DNA from: Colivicinus sp045544415
GTDB taxonomy: Bacteria > Bacillota_I > Bacilli_A > Erysipelotrichales > Erysipelotrichaceae
Direction: 5' to 3'
Assembly: GCA_045544415.1 (NCBI GenBank)
Contig: JAZPYW010000012.1
Span: forward strand, 1 to 64,000
Length of the DNA stretch: 64,000 nucleotides
Shown one piece after another: positions 59,503 to 64,000 of this stretch. How positions within the stretch are numbered: position 1 is the first letter of the stretch; every line of letters begins with the position of its first letter. A program made the position numbers and the translations under genes. Below the pieces are notes generated by a model that saw only the letters and a list, made by a program, of their open reading frames with translations, made no database searches and had not been told where the DNA came from.

Positions 59503-60729
59503 ATGGCACTACATGTAATGGATGAAGCGAACCGCTGCCTGCAATGCAAGAATCCGCGCTGCCGTACCGGCTGCCCGATCAACACCGACATTCCTCAGGC
59601 AATCCGTCTTCTCAAAGAAAACAAACTCAATGAAGCGGGGAAGATGCTGTTTCTGAACAATCCGCTCACGACTGTCTGCTCGATCGTCTGCAACCACGAG
59701 CGTCAGTGTGAAGGACACTGTGTCCTGGGGATCAAGGGAAGCCCGGTCCACTTCTCCGTTATCGAGAACTATATCTCCGAGACCTATGCCAACCAGATGA
59801 CTGAAGGCCCGAAACCTTCCAACGGTATCAAGGTAGGCATCGTCGGATCCGGCCCGGCAGGACTGACGATCGCTGTCATCCTAGCCCGTTACGGATACGA
59901 TGTGACGATCTTCGAGATCCGCGATAAGATCGGAGGCGTTCTCCGCTACGGCATCCCGGAATTCCGTCTGCCGAAAAGTATCATCGACGACTTCGAGTAC
60001 CGTCATTTGCGCCTCAAAGGTATCAAGGTGCGTCCGAATACCACGATCGGAACATCCATCACGATCGATGATCTGTTCCGCGACGGCTATAAGGCCATCT
60101 TCGTCGGTACCGGTACCTGGAGACCGAAGACTCTGGGCATCAAGGGCGAATCCCTGGGCAATGTCCACTTCGGTATCGACTATCTCTGTTATCCGGAAGC
60201 CTACCACTTAGGCGACAACGTCACCGTCATCGGTGTCGGCAATGCGGCAATGGATGTCGCCCGTACCGCTATCCGCAGAGGTTCCCGCAACGTCACCTGC
60301 TTCGCAAGACACGATGAAGTCAATGCTTCCCAGTATGAATATTCCTATGCACAGCTTGAAGGCGTACACTTCGAATTCCGCAAGACTCCGGTCGAGATCA
60401 CCGATGAAGGTGTCATCTTCCAGGAAAGCGAAAAGGATGAGAACGGAAACTATCATCTGGTCGAAGGAAGCGAGAAACTCTATCCTTCCGATTCCGTCAT
60501 CATCTCCATCTCCCAGGGAGCCATGAACCGTATCGTCTCGACGACCACCGGACTGGAAGTCAACGATAAAGGACTCCTGGTAGCTGATGAGAACGGCCAC
60601 ACGACCCGCAAAGGCGTCTTCACATCGGGAGATGTCGTCTCCGGTGCCAAGACTGTTGTCGAAGCAGTCGCTGCCTCCAAGAAGACGGCAGAAGCGATGC
60701 ACGAGTATCTGCAGTCTCTCAAAGACTGA
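59503..60729 (+). CDS. GltD-like NAD(P) oxidoreductase with Fe-S motifs
   Basis: 408 residues. Two cysteine clusters (RCLQCKNPRCRTGCPIN and TVCSIVCNHERQCEGHCVLG) precede the FAD site GIVGSGPAGLTIA and an NAD(P) site VIGVGNAAMDVAR. This is the glutamate synthase small-subunit/NfnB-type flavoprotein. No GltB large subunit or ferredoxin partner is next to it. It follows lplD by 11 bases with AAGGAGG, in the same transcript. Electron donor and acceptor unknown. Confidence 0.88.
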   Translation: MALHVMDEANRCLQCKNPRCRTGCPINTDIPQAIRLLKENKLNEAGKMLFLNNPLTTVCSIVCNHERQCEGHCVLGIKGSPVHFSVIENYISETYANQMTEGPKPSNGIKVGIVGSGPAGLTIAVILARYGYDVTIFEIRDKIGGVLRYGIPEFRLPKSIIDDFEYRHLRLKGIKVRPNTTIGTSITIDDLFRDGYKAIFVGTGTWRPKTLGIKGESLGNVHFGIDYLCYPEAYHLGDNVTVIGVGNAAMDVARTAIRRGSRNVTCFARHDEVNASQYEYSYAQLEGVHFEFRKTPVEITDEGVIFQESEKDENGNYHLVEGSEKLYPSDSVIISISQGAMNRIVSTTTGLEVNDKGLLVADENGHTTRKGVFTSGDVVSGAKTVVEAVAASKKTAEAMHEYLQSLKD

Positions 60730-60747
60730 TAATAGAAAACAAGAAAT

Positions 60748-60778
60748 AGACCGTGTGCTTCAAACCACACGGTCTTTT
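60748..60778 (+). terminator. Terminator of the phosphoesterase-lplD-oxidoreductase unit
   Basis: AGACCGTGTG and CACACGGTCT arms (60748-60757, 60766-60775) with T-run. Confidence 0.9.
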
Positions 60779-60897
60779 CGATACTTACAAGATCAGAGAA
60801 AGCATCATGATCTCAAAATCAGGTCTTTCTGATCTATGCATTTTCATCGGCTGAATATGTTCTAATAAGCGATTCTGAAATGATCTGACTCAGCCGA

Positions 60898-61887
60898 TCA
60901 TTTTTTTATATATCTCTGATTGCGGCTGTTCGGTTTCTCCGGCAAAGTCATTTCTACTAATCCCAGTTTGATCGCCGGATCCAGATAATTCTTACGCAGA
61001 GTTTCCTTAGACTTTAAGTTAAGTCTGCCCATTATTTCGTTAGCGGTATACGGAATATCGAATTCCATACAGTTAAGGAGTTTTTTGACATACTGAGAAA
61101 TGTCTGCGCTGTTTGTGCCCTGTTCCATGATATCGTCGAGGATCCCGTTTATCGTTTCCAGAATGAATTCGATAAATGTATTGGAATCTCCATTCACATG
61201 ACATTTTTCAATGGAGCCGTAGTATTCCTGCTGGTATTTTTCTATTTGACTTTCCAGAGGAATATATTCAAACTCTTTTCTCCATTTGCTTAATATCACT
61301 GTATGCCACAGCCTCGCCATTCTGCCATTTCCATCCGCAAACGGATGTATAAATACAAATTGATAATGGAATACTGCCCCCATTATCAGAGGATGAACGA
61401 TGCTGCTGCTCTGCTTCATCCAAGTGAAGAGATCATCAATCAGTTCCGGTACGAACTGCGGAGGCGGAGCAATAAATATACACTTGTCTCCGGAAAAAAC
61501 TCCTTCATTTCCTTTTCTGAACACTCCGGATTCGTCAATGATCCCCTGTGTCATGATTCCATGGAGTTTTTTCAGATCTGTGACACTAAACGGGTCGATC
61601 TCAGGGATCGATTCATATGCAGCGAATGCATTTTTCACTTCCTGTATCTCTTTAAGGTCTCCGACAACCAGATGTCCGTTCAGTACATCTCTCACCTCTG
61701 AAAGAGAAAGAGAATTCGCTTCTATCTTCAGAGAAGAGTGGATGGAACGGATCCTGTTGTTTCTTCTCAAATGAACTTCGGACATTTTTCCGCTGCGAAC
61801 ACTCATCATACCTATCTTCTCCGAGATCTCGGAAATCAGCCCGAGCATTCTTTCTGTTATGGAATATGGCGGTGTGTACTTATCCAT
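60898..61887 (-). CDS. Fic-domain protein
   Basis: 329 residues. N-terminal inhibitory-helix-like motif SSLKIEANSLSLSEV (about 52-66), core Fic motif HPFADGNGR (about 197-205) with catalytic His and the ATP-binding Asn/Gly/Arg, and a C-terminal winged-helix part. Fic proteins transfer AMP from ATP to protein side chains; the built-in inhibitory helix suggests a self-regulated class II type. Base composition seems more AT-rich than the neighbours. Monocistronic, with three 12-bp repeats directly before it. Confidence 0.9.
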   Translation of the reverse strand: MDKYTPPYSITERMLGLISEISEKIGMMSVRSGKMSEVHLRRNNRIRSIHSSLKIEANSLSLSEVRDVLNGHLVVGDLKEIQEVKNAFAAYESIPEIDPFSVTDLKKLHGIMTQGIIDESGVFRKGNEGVFSGDKCIFIAPPPQFVPELIDDLFTWMKQSSSIVHPLIMGAVFHYQFVFIHPFADGNGRMARLWHTVILSKWRKEFEYIPLESQIEKYQQEYYGSIEKCHVNGDSNTFIEFILETINGILDDIMEQGTNSADISQYVKKLLNCMEFDIPYTANEIMGRLNLKSKETLRKNYLDPAIKLGLVEMTLPEKPNSRNQRYIKK

Positions 61888-61898
61888 GTGACCCTCAA

Positions 61899-61934
61899 CT
61901 TACTTATTATCTTACTTATTATCTTACTTATTCT
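61899..61934. repeat. Three tandem 12-bp repeats upstream of the Fic gene
   Basis: CTTACTTATTAT at 61899-61910 and 61911-61922, and a third copy with changed end at 61923-61934. They lie in the promoter region, between the Fic start and the tRNA terminator. Confidence 0.85.
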
Positions 61935-61947
61935 CGTATTATTCAAC

Positions 61948-61970
61948 AAAAAAGAGGTCTTATGACCCCT
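61948..61970 (-). terminator. Terminator of tRNA-Ala
   Basis: Minus-strand AGGGGTC and GACCTCT arms with 4-base loop and TTTTTT tail, shortly after the tRNA 3' end. Confidence 0.8.
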
Positions 61971-61980
61971 AATCATTCTA

Positions 61981-62056
61981 TGGTGGAGCATACGGGACTC
62001 GAACCCGTGACCTCATCGCTGCCAGCGATACGCGCTCCCAGCTGCGCTAATGCCCC
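61981..62056 (-). tRNA. tRNA-Ala, anticodon GGC
   Basis: 76 bases on the minus strand. Acceptor GGGGCAT with ATGCTCC, D stem GCGC/GCGC, anticodon loop CTGGCAG giving GGC (reads GCC and GCU), T arm ACGGG-TTCGAGT-CCCGT, encoded CCA end. Confidence 0.96.
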
Positions 62057-62094
62057 AGTACTCTTATTATACATAAGATTTACAGAAAGTACAC

Positions 62095-62126
62095 AAAAAG
62101 AAAGGCAGTTCCCGAAGGAACTGCCT
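62095..62126 (-). terminator. Terminator of the transketolase genes
   Basis: Minus-strand AGGCAGTTCC and GGAACTGCCT arms (62117-62126, 62103-62112), UUCG-type loop, T-rich tail. Confidence 0.9.
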
Positions 62127-62139
62127 GTATCTCTTATTC

Positions 62140-63069
62140 TTACTTAACGGTATTTTCAACGACTTCCTGAATATGTTCAGCAGACATGCCGTATTTCTTC
62201 AGAACGTCTTTCATCTTTCCGGATTCACCGAAGACATCATTGACAGCGACCGGTACGATCGGAGTCGTGATCGTCGTTCTTGCCTTGACATCAGCTACTG
62301 CGGAGTAGAGACCGCCGATAACGGAATGCTCTTCAAGAGTGAAGGCATAGTCGTGTTTCTCAAGGAGTTTCTTAACACCTTCTTCATCGAGCGGCTTCAG
62401 GCAGGTAACGTTGACGACTGTCACATTGAGACCCTTCTCTTCCAGAGCCTTGGCAGCCTTCAGAGCTTCCGAAGTCATCAGACCGGTAGCGAAGAGGACG
62501 GCCTTTTCGCCTTCTCTCAATACGTTGACTTTCGTGAAATCAAACTTGGTATCCGGAGTGAAGATATCATCTACCTTGCCTCTTCCCATACGTACGTAGC
62601 ACGGACCCTGGACTTTGGCAACATAGTCGATGACGGCTTCTGTCTCATACTGATCCGCCGGTACGAATACCTTCATGTTCGGGATCGCTCTCATGATGGC
62701 GATATCTTCGATCGCCTGATGAGAAGCACCGTCTTCACCGACACAGAGACCGGCGTGAGTAGCACAGACCTTAACGTTGAGGTTCGGATAGCAGATCGAG
62801 TTGCGGATGATCTCGAAGGCTCTTCCTGCCGCAAAGATCGCAAAGCTGGACGCAAATACCGTCTTTCCGGAAGCAGCCATGCCGGCTGCCATGCCCATCA
62901 TATTGGCTTCGGCGATACCCGCATTGAAATGTCTTTCCGGGCAGGCTTTCTGAGCTTCTGCCGTCTTGGTGGATTTCGTGAGGTCCGCATCGAATACGAC
63001 GATGTCCGGATTCTCAACGATCATCTTCGCCAGTTTTCTTCCATACGCGTTTCTTGTCTCTTCAGCCAT
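62140..63069 (-). CDS. Transketolase, C-terminal subunit
   Basis: 309 residues. Pyrimidine-binding domain (VVFDADLTKSTKTAEAQKACPERHFNAGIAEANMMGMAAGMAASGK) and C-terminal domain. With the N-terminal subunit 2 bases upstream it forms a split transketolase, found in many Firmicutes and archaea. It works in the non-oxidative pentose phosphate pathway. Confidence 0.94.
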   Translation of the reverse strand: MAEETRNAYGRKLAKMIVENPDIVVFDADLTKSTKTAEAQKACPERHFNAGIAEANMMGMAAGMAASGKTVFASSFAIFAAGRAFEIIRNSICYPNLNVKVCATHAGLCVGEDGASHQAIEDIAIMRAIPNMKVFVPADQYETEAVIDYVAKVQGPCYVRMGRGKVDDIFTPDTKFDFTKVNVLREGEKAVLFATGLMTSEALKAAKALEEKGLNVTVVNVTCLKPLDEEGVKKLLEKHDYAFTLEEHSVIGGLYSAVADVKARTTITTPIVPVAVNDVFGESGKMKDVLKKYGMSAEHIQEVVENTVK

Positions 63070-63071
63070 TG

Positions 63072-63881
63072 TTATGCGACCTCCTTTAGATCTTCCATAG
63101 CGACCTTGTATTCATCGGCATTCGGTGCCTTACCGTGCCATGCATAGTTGTTTTCCATGTAGGAGACGCCTTTACCCTTAGTCGTATGAGCTACGATGCA
63201 GGTAGGCATGCCCTTTGTCTCTCTGGCTTCCTTGAAGGCTTTTTCCAGATCATTGAAATCATTGCCGTTGATCTCGATCACATGGAGATTGAACGCTTCT
63301 GCCTTCTTCGCTAAAGAGAGCGGATTCATGACCTTTGTGATCTCACCGTCGATCTGCAGACCGTTCTGGTCAAAGATGACGACTAAGTTATCCAGCTTGT
63401 AGTGACCGGCAGCCATCAGAGCTTCCCATACGAGACCTTCCTGAGATTCACCGTCGCCCAATAACGTATAGACGCGGTGGTCATTGCCGTCGAGCTTATT
63501 GGCTAAAGCCATACCTACTGCTACAGATACGCCCTGTCCTAAAGAACCTGTGGACATATCGACCGCTGCGATCTTATCCATATTCGGATGGCCCTGCAGA
63601 TTGGAACCTAACTGACGGAATGTGTGGATATCTTCATCGATCAGTCCTGCTTCATGAAGCGTTGCGTAGAGAGCCGGGGAATTGTGGCCCTTGGAGAGAA
63701 CGAAACGGTCTCTGTCACGGGAATCCATGTTGTCTTTGTTGACATCCATCTCTTTAAAGTAGAGATACGTCATGATGTCGGCAGCACCCAGGGAGCCTCC
63801 CGGATGACCGCTCTGTGCAGCATAAACCATCTCTACGATCTTCTGTCTTACGTGTAACGCATGTCTTTCTAAATTATCCAT
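63072..63881 (-). CDS. Transketolase, N-terminal subunit
   Basis: 269 residues, thiamine-diphosphate domain. AAQSGHPGGSLGAADIM near residue 19 and GDGESQEG...VVIFDQNGLQIDG near 145-180 (ThDP motif GDG-N). ATG 63881 has GGAGG 9 bases ahead; a longer start at 63953 would overlap the divergent gene and is rejected. Confidence 0.94.
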   Translation of the reverse strand: MDNLERHALHVRQKIVEMVYAAQSGHPGGSLGAADIMTYLYFKEMDVNKDNMDSRDRDRFVLSKGHNSPALYATLHEAGLIDEDIHTFRQLGSNLQGHPNMDKIAAVDMSTGSLGQGVSVAVGMALANKLDGNDHRVYTLLGDGESQEGLVWEALMAAGHYKLDNLVVIFDQNGLQIDGEITKVMNPLSLAKKAEAFNLHVIEINGNDFNDLEKAFKEARETKGMPTCIVAHTTKGKGVSYMENNYAWHGKAPNADEYKVAMEDLKEVA

Positions 63882-63902
63882 AAGAGATACCTCCGGCTTC
63901 AT

Positions 63903-63931
63903 TTTACCATAGATAATTTTTACTTTATAAT
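63903..63931 (+). promoter_or_regulatory. Promoter of the HAD hydrolase gene
   Basis: TTTACC (63903-63908), 17-base spacer, TATAAT (63926-63931), 11 bases before the start codon. Confidence 0.55.
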
Positions 63932-63942
63932 GAAAAGGTATT

Positions 63943-64000
63943 ATGACAATCAAATTGTGTATTTTCGATATGGACGGTACTCTGATGGACTCCGAGAACT
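63943..64000 (+). CDS. HAD-superfamily hydrolase, 5' end only
   Basis: Only 19 codons are present (MTIKLCIFDMDGTLMDSEN). The DMDGT motif with the nucleophile and acid/base Asp is complete and typical of phosphatases and beta-phosphoglucomutase-like enzymes. AAAAGG precedes the ATG. Specificity cannot be told. Confidence 0.85.
   Translation, partial: MTIKLCIFDMDGTLMDSEN

Noticed and set aside
61899..61934. CRISPR-like array
   Set aside because: Contiguous 12-bp tandem repeats without spacers and no cas genes.

Overview
The window looks like a chromosomal segment of a Bacillota (Firmicutes) bacterium of moderate G+C, most likely a gut-type member of the Erysipelotrichia. This placement is an inference. 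It rests on the Firmicutes-style S10-spc-alpha ribosomal cluster without rpmD (L30), the zinc-ribbon S14 and L36, a CcpA-type cre site, a TreR/TreP/TreC trehalose module, a fused FeoA-FeoB, and two-gene transketolase.

Layout. 1-5023 (minus) is a LacI-autoregulated sugar operon: regulator, lipoprotein binding protein, two permeases and a GH30 glycosidase that runs off the left edge. It has no ATPase of its own. 5056-19385 (minus) is the ribosomal protein operon from rpsJ to rplQ, including secY, adk, map, infA, rpmJ and rpoA, with a structured leader and a terminator. 19623-28678 is housekeeping and mixed: nucleoside hydrolase plus esterase, a repetitive charged protein, mgtE-gtrA preceded by an overlooked 27-codon leader ORF, a DUF1232 protein, a class I glutamine amidotransferase, feoAB and a GntR regulator. 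28729-32372 (plus) is the trehalose PTS operon with two identical operator palindromes.

32381-60778 is a large pectin/hexuronate utilisation locus. One minus-strand unit (56677 to 47829) carries uxaB, uxaA, kduI, an AEC transporter, a TIM-barrel isomerase-like protein, GH105, a rhamnogalacturonan acetylesterase-like SGNH hydrolase and GH28. A second (47803 to 32381) carries an oligosaccharide ABC importer with two ATPases and five small membrane proteins of unknown role, two kdgK-type kinases, uxaC, a pectin methylesterase ORF that reads in frame into a KDPG aldolase, and a kduD/gno-type dehydrogenase. Divergently, on plus, lie a ParB-like/metallophosphoesterase fusion, a GH4 alpha-galacturonidase (CHEV motif) and a GltD-like oxidoreductase. 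None of the pectin enzymes shows a signal peptide. The inferred strategy is therefore to import oligogalacturonides or rhamnogalacturonan fragments and finish them in the cytoplasm. Galacturonate would go through UxaC, UxaB and UxaA to KDG; unsaturated uronates would go through GH105, KduI and KduD to KDG. KdgK and Eda then give pyruvate and glyceraldehyde-3-phosphate.

60898-64000 holds a Fic protein behind 12-bp tandem repeats, a tRNA-Ala(GGC), the split transketolase and the start of a HAD hydrolase.

The least ordinary signals are the mgtE leader ORF with competing stems, the A7 tract at the pectin methylesterase/aldolase junction, the unusual membrane-protein complement of the ABC importer, and the ParB-like/phosphoesterase fusion.
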